DNA of 43,811 nt from an uncultured Anaerolineaceae bacterium (GCA_927443345.1 CAKMKJ010000026.1:1-43811); one strand, 5' to 3'; shown: positions 1 through 11,333, numbered from the stretch's first letter. Notes: generated by a model from the letters alone, not told the origin. Numbers and translations are program-made.

Positions 1-2
1 AT

Positions 3-134
3 GATTTTCATAAATGGATTACAGCGCTTAATAGTGACTCACTAGAGGTCTCATTGGCTGAAAGCCAAGTATTTAATCGTTCTATTGCATCTGTAACAAC
101 GCATGGATTTAACTTGGAAGCCTCCAAACTTTGA
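3..134 (+). CDS. Possible 3' end of a protein gene cut by the window edge
   Basis: A frame open from the window edge to a TGA at 132-134 encodes 43 residues of mixed, protein-like composition (it includes KWITALNSD and ends GFNLEASKL). No family is recognised. It would meet the minus-strand Pro-Thr-rich gene tail to tail with a 26-base overlap. A 43-codon open frame can occur by chance, so this is a weak call based on composition only. Confidence 0.3.
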   Translation, partial: DFHKWITALNSDSLEVSLAESQVFNRSIASVTTHGFNLEASKL

Positions 135-801
135 CTCTGGATTTTTCTAAGCTAGTATTTACTAGAGCTCCAGCGATGTTCTGCTCTACGAGAGTCCAGT
201 AACGTCCACCAAGAGCCGACGTTTTTGTGGGGGTAAAAGTTGGGGTTTGAGTACCCGTCGGAGTTAGCGTTGGTGTATTGGTAATTGTAGGTGTATTTGT
301 GATCGTGGGTGTGTTGGTAGGTGTTACCGGTGTGTTGGTGGGTGTATTGGTCGGTGTTACCGGTGTGTTGGTAGGGGTAGACGTCGCTGTCGGAGTACAA
401 ATTGTACCCAGGTTTATTGATCCGCTGTTAGTGTTAGTAGCCCCATTCGACCACCTTGCAGATAATGTCAAAGTAATCGTGCCAGTTACTGAACCGTTCA
501 CTATTTCTGTTCCAGAAATAGTGCCATTACCAGGGACAGTCGCTCCAACGACGATATTCGTTACACTACGATTGACAGCCGTAATGGTTGCCACGAGACT
601 TTCGCTATTTCGAGCTGACCATGAAACCTGCCTGGTTCCGTTATTAAGACACACTGAAGAACCAGTCACTGTGTGGTGATGCGCAGACACGACATTTACA
701 GGCAGCACATTGGTCACAACAGAAGACAGAATCAGAGCTATACCAAAAATATATGAAATTTTTGATAACAATCCCGAACGAAAAATATTTATGATTTTCA
801 T
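109..801 (-). CDS. Exported Pro-Thr-rich repeat protein
   Basis: This is an unrecognised exported protein of about 230 residues. I place the start at the ATG at 801, preceded by AGGAT 9 bases upstream; in-frame ATGs at 810 and 873 are alternatives. The N-terminus (MKIINIFRSG) leads into a hydrophobic segment ending near VVSAHHH, which fits a signal peptide or membrane anchor. A Ser/Thr/Gly-rich beta-type region with NG and TGT motifs follows, then about 55 residues of TPTNTP/VTPTNTP/TITNTP repeats, and a 36-residue tail starting ALGGRYWTLVEQ. Pro-Thr linkers of this kind are common in Anaerolineae surface proteins, where they usually join an anchor to a folded domain. Here almost nothing folded follows the linker, so the gene may have been shortened at its 3' end. 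Confidence 0.6.
   Translation of the reverse strand: MKIINIFRSGLLSKISYIFGIALILSSVVTNVLPVNVVSAHHHTVTGSSVCLNNGTRQVSWSARNSESLVATITAVNRSVTNIVVGATVPGNGTISGTEIVNGSVTGTITLTLSARWSNGATNTNSGSINLGTICTPTATSTPTNTPVTPTNTPTNTPVTPTNTPTITNTPTITNTPTLTPTGTQTPTFTPTKTSALGGRYWTLVEQNIAGALVNTSLEKSRVKVWRLPS
225..398 (-). repeat. Degenerate repeats encoding the Pro-Thr linker
   Basis: On the minus strand this DNA encodes repeated T-P-T-N-T-P, V-T-P and T-I-T-N-T-P units. The 20-base word ggtgttaccggtgtgttggt appears twice, about 36 bases apart, in the plus-strand text. The periodicity follows the protein repeat. Such tracts can change length by slippage or recombination. Confidence 0.75.
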
Positions 802-964
802 TTTTACCATCCTACTCTTATCACCCACACCAATGAGACAATAACTGCTTAAATAAGGCTTTTTGTGGGTCATGATAGCAATTACTATTACTAACTTTAC
901 CTTATTTATCTTATTACCAAATAATAACAGATAATTACAAGAAATACAATACCTATTTTCGAAA

Positions 965-1726
965 TCAGGAACTTATTACAGAATTTCGAAGAAGTCCAAT
1001 CCCCTCTATTTCAATTTCAACTTCATCGCCATTTGTCAGGGGGCCAATGCCGGCTGGTGTACCAGTAAATATCAAATCACCTGGCATCAAGGTCATCACC
1101 GTCGAGATATAAGCAACAATTTGGGGCACGGTAAAAACCATCTCTCTTGTCGATGCCATTTGGCGTAATTCTGAGTTTACCCGGCAAGTGATCAATGTAT
1201 CAGAAGGATCAAGTTCGGTTTCGATCCATGGCCCAATCGGACAAAAGGTGTCAAAGCCCTTTGCACGAGTCCATTGACCATCTTTTTGCTGCAAATCGCG
1301 TGCAGTGACATCATTGCCTATGGTATAGCCAAAGATGTAATCAAACGCATCTTCAACCGGTATCCAACGGCCTTTTTTGCCGATCACGACGACAAGCTCA
1401 GCCTCGTGTTCCACCTGTTCGCTTTGCACCGGAAGCTGAATCTGCCCCCTGTCAGCAAGAATGGCAGATTGCGCTTTTAAGAAAATGAGCGGACTCTCAG
1501 GCACTTCTGCGCCTTGTTCTCTGGCGTGTTCAACATAGTTACGACCTAAACAAATGATTTTTCCAGGCTCAACGGGAGGCAACACGGTTATGCCTGTAAT
1601 TAAAAGGCTGGATTCGAGACGCCTATATTCTCCAAAAATATCCCCTTCGACCAAACCTATACGGTCATCATTCACCCATCCAAGATGGGTGGTCTTTTCT
1701 TTTGTCATGAACCTGGCAAATTTCAT
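965..1726 (-). CDS. Fumarylacetoacetate hydrolase (FAH) family protein
   Basis: A cytosolic enzyme of about 253 residues in the FAH family (COG0179), whose members hydrolyse or decarboxylate 2-oxo-acid products of aromatic and amino-acid breakdown. Family landmarks visible are GKIICLGRNYVEHA, the metal-ligand region VEHEAELVVVIGK, IGNDVTARDLQ, KGFDTFCPIGPW and the C-terminal GDLIFTGTPAGIGP. The short N-terminal domain (MKFARF...LGWVND) is typical of the small bacterial members. I chose the ATG at 1726 because GGAG lies 10 bases upstream; a TTG at 1732 is closer to that site and would add two residues. It lies 70 bases downstream of the diguanylate cyclase gene on the same strand. The exact substrate cannot be read from sequence; acylpyruvate hydrolysis or oxaloacetate decarboxylation are the usual activities. 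Confidence 0.88.
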   Translation of the reverse strand: MKFARFMTKEKTTHLGWVNDDRIGLVEGDIFGEYRRLESSLLITGITVLPPVEPGKIICLGRNYVEHAREQGAEVPESPLIFLKAQSAILADRGQIQLPVQSEQVEHEAELVVVIGKKGRWIPVEDAFDYIFGYTIGNDVTARDLQQKDGQWTRAKGFDTFCPIGPWIETELDPSDTLITCRVNSELRQMASTREMVFTVPQIVAYISTVMTLMPGDLIFTGTPAGIGPLTNGDEVEIEIEGIGLLRNSVISS

Positions 1727-1795
1727 TAGCAAAAAACTCCAATGCGCATTAAAAATAATATGGTGTTTAAATGATTTTTTCCGTGTGAGACAAGT

Positions 1796-3904
1796 TTACA
1801 TTTTGTCACTTTCACTGGTAAATATCGCGACCCGGTTTCTACCCAAATTCTTGGCTTTGTACATGGCAGTGTCGGCATTTTTTAGCAATTCATCAAGGTC
1901 TTTTATCTGCAATTGATAGTCTGCAACACCAAAGCTCGCAGTGATATTCATTTTTAGTTTGCACTTTAACTCACTATTTTCGGTAATTCTTTGTCTGAGC
2001 CGTTCAGCCAATCTCTGAGCATCTTCAATTTTGGTGTTAGGAAGCAAAATTCCGAATTCTTCACCCCCCAGACGTCCCACTACATCCACCTCACGTACTC
2101 CTTCAACCAACGTTGCAGCCACACATTGTAGCGCATAGTCCCCACTGTCATGACCCAAAGTATCGTTGATTAGTTTAAAACGATCAATATCCAACATAAT
2201 AATTGTGAGGGGTAAATGATAGCGCCTCGCGCGGATGATCTCTTCAGCCCCTTTCATGAAAAATGCACGGCGATTATAAATCTTCGTTAACTCATCGGTC
2301 AAGGCAAGTACTTCTAGTTTTTCGTTTAACATCTGGATTTCTTCATCGGCTTGTTTTTCTACAATTACAAACCAGGCAATATTGGCAATATTGGTAACGA
2401 GTTCAACATCTTTTTCATGATAATTAGCTGGCTTGTTGCCGATGCCAAGGACAGCTTTAACAACATTATCCCGCATGATTGGAACTACCAATTCGCGCAC
2501 AACTTGAGCGTGTCCTTCTGGCATCCCCTTTTTGTCAATCATTGATTCATAATCATTATGAATAACAGGCCTTTTCAACCTAACAGCGTCACACCAAACC
2601 CCCGCTTTATTAACCGGATAATGCATGCCTTCGCCTTCAGCTTTGCAAAAATTTTCTTTGGTTTGAGTAGACCAAGCCTGCAATTTTAAGGAATTCGTTT
2701 TTGCGTCAAGAAAATGGAAAAAACTAATTTTGCTATTGGTTAAACTTTCTGTCTCATCGAGGACTTTTTGCATTAATTCGCCAGATGTGTGTGATACAGA
2801 ATACTCCCATAAAGTTATCTGCATTTTGAGTATGGCTTCGATTTGCTTTTTTTCAGTGATATCAAGAAGCATAGACAATACACAATCATCGTCGCCAATT
2901 TTTATAATCTCTCCAGAAAATGAGAGCGTCACAATTTCGCCAGATTTTACTTTTCCTAAAAATTCAAAATCCCTAACAGTACCTTCAGTTCTTAACAATT
3001 GAATCATGCGGTCACGTTCAGTGATATCCACCCACATTTCCAGAGACCGTAAATTGGATGACAATAACTCCTCTCGCGAGTAACCGGTTAAGTTTTGAAA
3101 TTGTTCATTGATATCAATAAACTTCCCATCTGCAACGCGTGAAATTAAAACCGATGCAGGGCTGGCATGAAAAGCTTTGTAGAATTTTTCCTGGCTGGAA
3201 TGCAAATCTATTTCTATGTGCTGCCTTTTAATAATGTCTTCTTCTAAAATGTGGACCAGACGTTTATTTACCATTAAGAAAAAATAAAAAGTTGTGGATA
3301 AATATATTATTTGAAAGCCAAGAAAAATGTATGCTTCCAAATTTCCCGTTTTTATGAGGTCATTTCCCATCGGGACTATAAAAGCATAAACTATGCGTCC
3401 AACCCCAAGAAATAAAAATAAGGAACTAATTATTCGTAGTTCTTTAACAAACAAATGTATAAACGGATCTTTTATAGTTGAAAGCATCCAAACCATTTGA
3501 CTTACATAGATGACAATCAAACTTGAAAAAAGAATTGTTCGGATCTGAAGATCTGGATGAACGTAAGTAAACGAGGCTTGTAAGGCAACATAGATGCCCA
3601 GTAGAATATAGTTATGAATTTGATTAAATTTACGTTGAAGAAAATCAGATAATCCTATAAAGAGGAACAATGTTCCTGCAGCCAATAGAACGTTAGCCAC
3701 CAAAATGGATAGAAAATCTGAAACAATTCCCCGCAATGAAAGCAGTAGCACACCCACAAAATTTAATGCAAAACTGGACATACAAAAGCCAAGGCCAGAA
3801 AACCTCATGCGATTCTGGCGCCACAGGCTGAAGGTGACTAATGCACAAATGAGATTACAAAGGGTGTAACTTAGTAAAACGGTTCTGATGTCCAGGTTCA
3901 GCAT
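1796..3904 (-). CDS. Membrane diguanylate cyclase, 7TM-PAS-GAF-GGDEF
   Basis: A 702-residue membrane sensor predicted to make cyclic di-GMP. About seven hydrophobic segments fill residues 8-215. A PAS domain follows at about 240-355 (KAFHASPASVLISR, NLTGYSREEL, LLDITEKK), then a GAF-type domain at about 370-525 (FFHFLDAKTNSLKLQAWS, MRDNVVKAVLGIGNK). The C-terminal 170 residues are a GGDEF domain with an intact GGEEF active-site loop. RxxD (REVD) lies five residues before GGEEF, the position of the product-inhibition I-site, so activity is probably feedback-controlled. The domain begins LALTDELTKIYNRRAF and contains IIMLDIDRFKLINDTLGH, both normal for active cyclases. The signal sensed by the membrane or GAF part is unknown. 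No EAL or PilZ protein is nearby. Confidence 0.92.
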   Translation of the reverse strand: MLNLDIRTVLLSYTLCNLICALVTFSLWRQNRMRFSGLGFCMSSFALNFVGVLLLSLRGIVSDFLSILVANVLLAAGTLFLFIGLSDFLQRKFNQIHNYILLGIYVALQASFTYVHPDLQIRTILFSSLIVIYVSQMVWMLSTIKDPFIHLFVKELRIISSLFLFLGVGRIVYAFIVPMGNDLIKTGNLEAYIFLGFQIIYLSTTFYFFLMVNKRLVHILEEDIIKRQHIEIDLHSSQEKFYKAFHASPASVLISRVADGKFIDINEQFQNLTGYSREELLSSNLRSLEMWVDITERDRMIQLLRTEGTVRDFEFLGKVKSGEIVTLSFSGEIIKIGDDDCVLSMLLDITEKKQIEAILKMQITLWEYSVSHTSGELMQKVLDETESLTNSKISFFHFLDAKTNSLKLQAWSTQTKENFCKAEGEGMHYPVNKAGVWCDAVRLKRPVIHNDYESMIDKKGMPEGHAQVVRELVVPIMRDNVVKAVLGIGNKPANYHEKDVELVTNIANIAWFVIVEKQADEEIQMLNEKLEVLALTDELTKIYNRRAFFMKGAEEIIRARRYHLPLTIIMLDIDRFKLINDTLGHDSGDYALQCVAATLVEGVREVDVVGRLGGEEFGILLPNTKIEDAQRLAERLRQRITENSELKCKLKMNITASFGVADYQLQIKDLDELLKNADTAMYKAKNLGRNRVAIFTSESDKM

Positions 3905-4046
3905 GGGTTCCCCGAGATACAGATTTGATTATTAAACTCAGTTCAACATTTAAAAACATTATACATAAGTATCGGTTCGAGAACGGTAATTCTTGAGGCG
4001 ATAATCTTCTACCTTTTTCATTTTCCAATGCTAATTATTAAGGCCA

Positions 4047-4074
4047 TTGTCAAGAAGTTGTTCTCTGGTATAAT
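4047..4074 (+). promoter_or_regulatory. Promoter of tRNA-Val
   Basis: TTGTCA at 4047-4052 and a perfect TATAAT at 4069-4074 are separated by 16 bases. The tRNA begins 7 bases after the -10 box. This matches the sigma-70-type consensus. Confidence 0.75.
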
Positions 4075-4081
4075 CGTCCTC

Positions 4082-4155
4082 GGACTGGTAGCTCAGTTGG
4101 TTAGAGCGTCTCTCTTACACAGAGAAGGTCGCAGGTTCGAGTCCTGTCCGGTCCA
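4082..4155 (+). tRNA. tRNA-Val (anticodon TAC)
   Basis: The cloverleaf can be drawn by hand. The acceptor arm GGACTGG pairs with CCGGTCC (one G-T pair). The D-arm has TAGCTCAGTTGGTTAGAGC, the anticodon stem TCTCT/AGAGA closes loop CTTACAC with anticodon TAC, and the T-loop is GGTTCGAGTCC. The 3' CCA is not encoded after discriminator A. Confidence 0.96.
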
Positions 4156-4161
4156 CACGAT

Positions 4162-4190
4162 AAACCGCTTTCTCAAGAAAGTGGTTTTTT
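4162..4190 (+). terminator. Terminator after tRNA-Val, probably also used by corA
   Basis: AAACCGCTTTCT pairs with AGAAAGTGGTTT (one G-T pair) around a two-base loop and runs into a T-tract. The corA stop codon on the opposite strand lies at 4191-4189, inside the tract, and the left arm is preceded by A-rich sequence when read from corA, so the hairpin can serve both converging genes. Confidence 0.8.
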
Positions 4191-5124
4191 AAAACCAGTT
4201 CTTGCGGTTAAAAATCCATATCACGATCATACTCACCACCACAAACAAGGCAATAATCCCAAAATATGCCCAGGGACGATCACTAAAGGGTATAAACACA
4301 TTCATTCCGAAGTAACTGGTGATGATCGTGGGAATGCTTAAAACAATCGTGACAGAGGCTAAAAATTTCATCACCACGTTCAGGTTATTTGATATGATCG
4401 AACCAAAAGCATTCATGGTTGAGGTTAGAATGTTTTCAGCGATCACGACCATTTCAATGGCCTGCTGATTCTCGGTAACGACATCTTCGAGCAAATCTTC
4501 ATCCTCTTCGTAGCGATGAAATAAGGCCGTTTTTTGCAGCCGTTCTAGCATCAACTCGTTGGATTTCAAAGCAGTCTGAAAATAAACCAAACTCTTTTGA
4601 TATTTCAATAGCTCAAGAACCTCACGGTTGCGCATGGATGCCTGAAGTTTATCTTCAATCTGATCAACATGACGATTTATCTGCCTCAGGTAGAAGAGGA
4701 ACTTAGTGGCTGCCAAAAGCAGAATGCGCAAGATAAATCTGATCTTTTTTGCAGTCGAAAACCCTTTATATTTTGATTTAAGCAGTTCAGCTAATATATC
4801 ATTATCGTGTTTACACACAGTGATAAGGTGTATTTCATTGAAAATAATGCCCAAAGGAATTGTTTCATAAGGCACATCTCCATTATTGGTATCGTCAAAA
4901 GGAATTTTTATTAAGATCAAAGTTGTGCCATCGTCTTCTTTCTCAGTACGCGGCCTTTCGTCTTGGTCGAGAGAATAGGTTACATAATCACCAGGGATGC
5001 CCAAATTTTTTATCAATTCTATTTCTTTTTCATTTGGGTCAATGACATTAATCCAACATCCTTCAATTGCTTCTTGAATTTCAACAAATCCGGTTCTTTC
5101 GTTGCCTTTGTAATAGTTAATCAT
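4189..5124 (-). CDS. corA: CorA-type divalent cation (Mg2+/Co2+) transporter
   Basis: A 311-residue channel of the CorA family. The first ~230 residues are the soluble, helix-rich cytoplasmic funnel. Two membrane helices lie at the C-terminus: FLASVTIVLSIPTIITSYF, ending in the signature GMN selectivity motif near residue 275, and WAYFGIIALFVVVSMIVIWIF. The C-terminus is basic (NRKNWF). Length and topology are normal for the Thermotoga-like branch. The ATG at 5124 is preceded by AGGTGATGC, a good ribosome binding site. The gene is divergent from tmRNA and convergent with tRNA-Val, so it is probably transcribed alone. Mg2+ is the likely main substrate, but transport of Co2+ or Ni2+ cannot be excluded. 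Confidence 0.93.
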   Translation of the reverse strand: MINYYKGNERTGFVEIQEAIEGCWINVIDPNEKEIELIKNLGIPGDYVTYSLDQDERPRTEKEDDGTTLILIKIPFDDTNNGDVPYETIPLGIIFNEIHLITVCKHDNDILAELLKSKYKGFSTAKKIRFILRILLLAATKFLFYLRQINRHVDQIEDKLQASMRNREVLELLKYQKSLVYFQTALKSNELMLERLQKTALFHRYEEDEDLLEDVVTENQQAIEMVVIAENILTSTMNAFGSIISNNLNVVMKFLASVTIVLSIPTIITSYFGMNVFIPFSDRPWAYFGIIALFVVVSMIVIWIFNRKNWF

Positions 5125-5174
5125 GCATCACCTGCCAGGAAGATATTTGGAATGATTGATTTTACCCTGTTCGC

Positions 5175-5204
5175 TTCGAAGAGGGTATAAAACTAATGTA
5201 TAAT
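5175..5204 (+). promoter_or_regulatory. Promoter of tmRNA
   Basis: A perfect TATAAT lies at 5199-5204, ten bases before the mature tmRNA 5' end. TTCGAA at 5175-5180 is a weak -35 match at 18-base spacing. Confidence 0.55.
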
Positions 5205-5213
5205 TTGATAACC

Positions 5214-5607
5214 GGGGATGACAGGCTTCGACGGGCGAGGCTGGTCCCGGACGGCAAGCCGAGAGGTACCGAACTCGTAAAATCCGTACAAAAATTAAGT
5301 GCCAATCGCACTCAATATGCAGCAATGCCTTTAGCCGCCTAGGCTAAGAGCAAAGCTCACATGACGCCCTAAGAAGCGTCACGTCTTCCTGCTCCGCTCT
5401 TGAACCGGCAGCAGAGCGGACGTCAAAAAGTTCAAGTGCTGTGCAGTACGTCACGGGCTGCGCAAAAGAGGGCTTTCGGGTCTGAGTGACTGGCCGGTCT
5501 GTGTTTTTGTTCGTTTCACACAGGCAGGCGACACTCAAAACGGACTACGCTTGTAGAAGTTCGAGGGTCTATTCGTTCGGACGCGGGTTCAATTCCCGCC
5601 ATCTCCA
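5214..5607 (+). ncRNA. ssrA: tmRNA (trans-translation RNA)
   Basis: One-piece tmRNA of about 394 bases. The 5' end GGGGATGACAGGCTTCGAC and the 3' end GGTTCAATTCCCGCCATCTCC form the tRNA-like half, with acceptor GGGGATG pairing with CATCTCC and discriminator A at 5607; CCA is not encoded. The tag reading frame starts at the GCC at 5301 and ends at a TAG at 5341-5343, giving ANRTQYAAMPLAA. The terminal LAA is the usual recognition signal for ClpXP-type proteases. It rescues ribosomes stalled on broken mRNAs. A strong promoter and an intrinsic terminator flank it, so it is an independent transcription unit. Confidence 0.97.
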
Positions 5608-5619
5608 CCTTTCCCCGTG

Positions 5620-5648
5620 CCCCAGCCGATGGCTGGGGTTTCTTTTTG
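5620..5648 (+). terminator. Terminator after tmRNA
   Basis: CCCCAGCC and GGCTGGGG form a perfect 8-bp GC-rich stem with loop GAT, followed by TTTCTTTTT. It starts 12 bases after the tmRNA 3' end. Confidence 0.93.
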
Positions 5649-5710
5649 CATGACGAGAACTTGGAAATAAACGAGAGCAAATATGTGATCCAAAAAAATG
5701 ATTTGGTCAT

Positions 5711-5742
5711 GTCTCAGAATTCTTAAAACAAAATTCGGAGAC
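5711..5742 (-). terminator. Hairpin after the decayed rlmI tail copy
   Basis: GTCTCAGAATT and AATTCGGAGAC pair at 10 of 11 positions. The hairpin sits directly after the stop codon of the rlmI-tail remnant, just as the hairpin at 5810-5843 follows the intact rlmI. No strong T-run follows on the minus strand, so termination strength is uncertain. Confidence 0.45.
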
Positions 5743-5749
5743 TGTTTTA

Positions 5750-5791
5750 TTATTTTTCGCAGATTACGTTTTTAAGATAGAAATTCTTGAT
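5750..5791 (-). pseudogene. Remnant duplicate of the rlmI 3' end
   Basis: The minus strand reads I-K-N-F-Y-L-K-N-V-I-C-E-K-stop. The intact RlmI at 5853 ends E-S-F-Y-L-K-G-L-I-C-Q-K-stop. Over 38 bases the two DNA copies match at 31 positions, offset by 103 bases. An in-frame TAA at 5794-5792 precedes the remnant, so it is not translated as part of a longer protein. A similar hairpin follows each copy. This is what remains of a duplicated rlmI end or of a second rlmI-like gene that was deleted. Confidence 0.65.
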
Positions 5792-5809
5792 TTATCAAGA
5801 TTAGGACAA

Positions 5810-5843
5810 GACCCCGAAATCAAATGCAAAAGAATTCGGGGTC
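5810..5843 (-). terminator. Hairpin after rlmI
   Basis: GACCCCGAAAT and AATTCGGGGTC pair at 10 of 11 positions around a 12-base loop, ten bases beyond the rlmI stop. The minus-strand sequence after it is not T-rich; on the plus strand it is followed by a T-rich tract. Confidence 0.55.
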
Positions 5844-5852
5844 AATTAATTT

Positions 5853-9117
<3,265 letters not shown>

Positions 9118-9155
9118 TTATGCCTTTCTTATAAAAATTCAACGGCAAATGATTG

Positions 9156-9161
9156 TATAAT
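9156..9161 (+). promoter_or_regulatory. Likely -10 box of the plus-strand operon starting at 9206
   Basis: TATAAT 44 bases before the ATG at 9206. No good -35 box is seen. It is the only consensus -10 in the gap and would drive the five-gene operon. Confidence 0.4.
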
Positions 9162-9205
9162 CCATTTTATCTATTCTTGTGTTTTAATAAATTAGTGGAG
9201 GACTC

Positions 9206-9562
9206 ATGAAAATCATTGCATTTATAGGGGCGGGTTTGCTTATCTTGTTCGGTGCCTTAATGGCTATTGGAGCAACCGATCCATACAATGGACAAATTGG
9301 ATGGCTTCCTGTAGGGTTGGTGTTGATTGGGGTTGGTTTAGTGATCATTTTCTTTGCCGCCCGCCGCAAACAAGTTGCACCGACAACCAATGTAACCCTT
9401 AATGTTGATTTACCCGGTAATGTTGCCATGGATGCAATCAAATGCAAATCATGCGGCGGTGTTTTGGCTGCTGAAAACATTACCATGGTTCAAGGCGCCC
9501 CCATGGTGACCTGTCCATACTGCCATACTGTTTACCAAATGACTGAAGAACCTAAATGGTAA
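9206..9562 (+). CDS. Small two-TM membrane protein with C-terminal zinc ribbon
   Basis: A 118-residue protein of unknown function. Two hydrophobic helices lie at residues 2-22 and 33-52, separated by a short polar loop. A basic stretch (ARRKQ) puts the C-terminus in the cytoplasm by the positive-inside rule. The C-terminal half is a zinc ribbon with CKSC at 80-83 and CPYC at 103-106. GGAGG four bases before the ATG supports the start. It is the first gene of a plus-strand operon, 28 bases before the large DUF2207-like protein, and the shared membrane location suggests the two work together. Similar membrane zinc-ribbon proteins often sit beside membrane-quality or signalling genes, but no function can be assigned here. 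Confidence 0.8.
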   Translation: MKIIAFIGAGLLILFGALMAIGATDPYNGQIGWLPVGLVLIGVGLVIIFFAARRKQVAPTTNVTLNVDLPGNVAMDAIKCKSCGGVLAAENITMVQGAPMVTCPYCHTVYQMTEEPKW

Positions 9563-9590
9563 TTGCACTCGATTTTTTGGGAGGGTTGTT

Positions 9591-11321
9591 ATGAGAATTT
9601 TGAGATATATTTGCGTCTTCCTGATCTTGATCTTGCTGGCTGGAAGTGCTTCTCCAGTTTATGCACAAGATTACCGGTTCCAGGTTCCTGAACAGGCCGT
9701 TGTCGTGTCGGTCAACAACGACGGTTCGATTAATATTGATTACACCATGACCTTTCTCAACGATTCTGGTGCTCACGCCATTGATATCGTGGATATTGGC
9801 TTGCCCAATTACGATTACGAATTGCGCAACATCACCGCTGAGGTTGATGGGGTTAAAATAACCCGTATCACCAATTCTGATGTCGTTTCGCCGGGGATAT
9901 CGCTTTACCTTGAATCCAATGAGATCCCTGCTGGCGGAAGAGGCACAGTACATGCCTACATCACAAACGTCAGGACAGTCATCTATCCCGCCACTGAAAC
10001 AGAAACTGAGGACTATGCCAGTTTAAAATTTTCACCCAACTGGTATGACCGTCAATATTGCTACGGTGATACCAATTATCAATTTACTTTCTTGCTTCCC
10101 CCTGGAATAAAAGACGGCGAATCCCGTTATTACATCCCTGATAGATGGCCCAACTCAGAGGTTGTGCCTGAATCGATGATCACCGCAGAAGACCGCATTT
10201 TCTATACCTGGGTCGAAGATACAGCCAATACCTATACCCAATACACTTTTGGCACCAGCTTCCCTGCCCGCTACCTGGCTGAAGGTGCCGTAGTTCAAGA
10301 AGTATATGTACCGCCCTCTTCTTCCGGTGGAAACAGCACCAGCTTCAACCTCGACAGCCTTTGCCCCCTCATCTTCTGCTTCGGGTTTCTAGGGTTCACT
10401 GCCTTGATAATCTATTCAGCCACCATTGGCGCGAAAAAACGCAAGATGGCTTATCTGCCTCCTAAAATTTCTATGGAAGGCCACGGCGTAAAACGTGGAT
10501 TGACCTCGGTTGAAGCAGCCGTTTTGATGGAGCAACCCATGGATAAAATCTTTACCATGGTGCTCTTTGGTTTGCTAAAAAAGAACGCGGCTGAAGTCGT
10601 CAACAAAGATCCATTGGATATCAAAGCTTCAACACCGGTTCCCCCCGAATTATATGGTTATGAAACTGATTTTCTGGCGGCTTTTACTGAAAAAGCGTCT
10701 GCTCCGCGTAAGAAATTGCTGCAAACCATGATGGTCAACCTGATCAAGAGTGTCGGTGAGAAAATGAAAGGGTTCAGCCGCAAAGAAACCCTCGCTTTTT
10801 ATGAAGACATCATGAGACGCGCCTGGACACAAGTCGAAACTGCCGGAACCCCGGAAGTCAAAGCCCAGGTCTACGAAGAGGTCATGGATTGGACCATGCT
10901 GGATAAGAAGTATGAAGATCGCACCCAAAATGTGTTTAGTGGCCCATCGGTCATTCCAGCCCCATCATGGTGGTGGCGCTATGACCCCACTTTTATGCGG
11001 CCTGTAATCAATACAAGCACCATAGGCGGGGCAGCACCTCCTCCTCCGCTCTCGACTTCTGGAGGACAATCCATCTCGATGCCGACTATGCCGGGTTCAG
11101 CCTTCGCGGCATCTGTGGTTGGTAGTGTGTCAAACTTCTCATCAAAGGTGATGGGCGGTCTCTCTGGCTTCACCAGCGGCGTTACCAATGTGACCAATCC
11201 GCCTCCTCCACCTTCCACTTATCGCAGTTCTGGCGGTGGCGGTTCGAGTGGTGGTCGCTCATGCGCCTGTGCCTGTGCTTGTGCGGGTTGTGCCTGCGCC
11301 TGTGCCGGCGGTGGACGTTAG
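9591..11321 (+). CDS. DUF2207-like membrane protein with a C-terminal Cys-Ala repeat tail
   Basis: A 576-residue protein. A signal peptide (RYICVFLILILLAGSASPVYA) is followed by an extracytoplasmic region of about 220 residues with beta-strand-like composition, a Ser/Gly linker, a membrane helix near 260-283 (CPLIFCFGFLGFTALIIYSA), a basic stop-transfer KKRK, and a cytoplasmic helical domain (LTSVEAAVLMEQPMDKIFTMVLFGLLKK) as in DUF2207-type proteins. A low-complexity region rich in Pro, Ser and Gly follows, containing WWWRYDP and two poly-Pro runs. The last residues are Gly/Ser followed by seven cysteines alternating with alanine and then GGGR. It is encoded 12 bases upstream of a PqqD-fused radical SAM enzyme. 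The tail is therefore a candidate modification site. Cys-rich low-complexity tails also occur in other bacterial membrane families (for example TIGR04222-type proteins), and I cannot tell which model fits best. Confidence 0.85.
   Translation: MRILRYICVFLILILLAGSASPVYAQDYRFQVPEQAVVVSVNNDGSINIDYTMTFLNDSGAHAIDIVDIGLPNYDYELRNITAEVDGVKITRITNSDVVSPGISLYLESNEIPAGGRGTVHAYITNVRTVIYPATETETEDYASLKFSPNWYDRQYCYGDTNYQFTFLLPPGIKDGESRYYIPDRWPNSEVVPESMITAEDRIFYTWVEDTANTYTQYTFGTSFPARYLAEGAVVQEVYVPPSSSGGNSTSFNLDSLCPLIFCFGFLGFTALIIYSATIGAKKRKMAYLPPKISMEGHGVKRGLTSVEAAVLMEQPMDKIFTMVLFGLLKKNAAEVVNKDPLDIKASTPVPPELYGYETDFLAAFTEKASAPRKKLLQTMMVNLIKSVGEKMKGFSRKETLAFYEDIMRRAWTQVETAGTPEVKAQVYEEVMDWTMLDKKYEDRTQNVFSGPSVIPAPSWWWRYDPTFMRPVINTSTIGGAAPPPPLSTSGGQSISMPTMPGSAFAASVVGSVSNFSSKVMGGLSGFTSGVTNVTNPPPPPSTYRSSGGGGSSGGRSCACACACAGCACACAGGGR
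11262..11318 (+). other. Cys-Ala repeat tail, candidate modification substrate
   Basis: These codons give four Cys-Ala pairs, a Gly, three more Cys-Ala pairs, then Gly-Gly-Gly-Arg and stop. All seven cysteines fall within 14 residues. Codons alternate among TGC/TGT and GCC/GCT/GCG, so the amino-acid pattern rather than simple DNA slippage seems to be kept. Confidence 0.8.
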
Positions 11322-11333
11322 CTTGCTTACCTG

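Noticed and set aside
278-679. A 133-codon plus-strand open frame rich in Val and Gly
   Set aside because: It is the antisense of the Pro-Thr repeats; its Val-Gly pattern is the mirror of T-P codons, and it has no ribosome binding site.
5344-5710. Minus-strand open frames across tmRNA
   Set aside because: They lie within the structured RNA and its terminator and show no family features.
10979-11218. A minus-strand Gly/Pro-rich frame
   Set aside because: It is the antisense of the poly-Pro region of the DUF2207-like protein.
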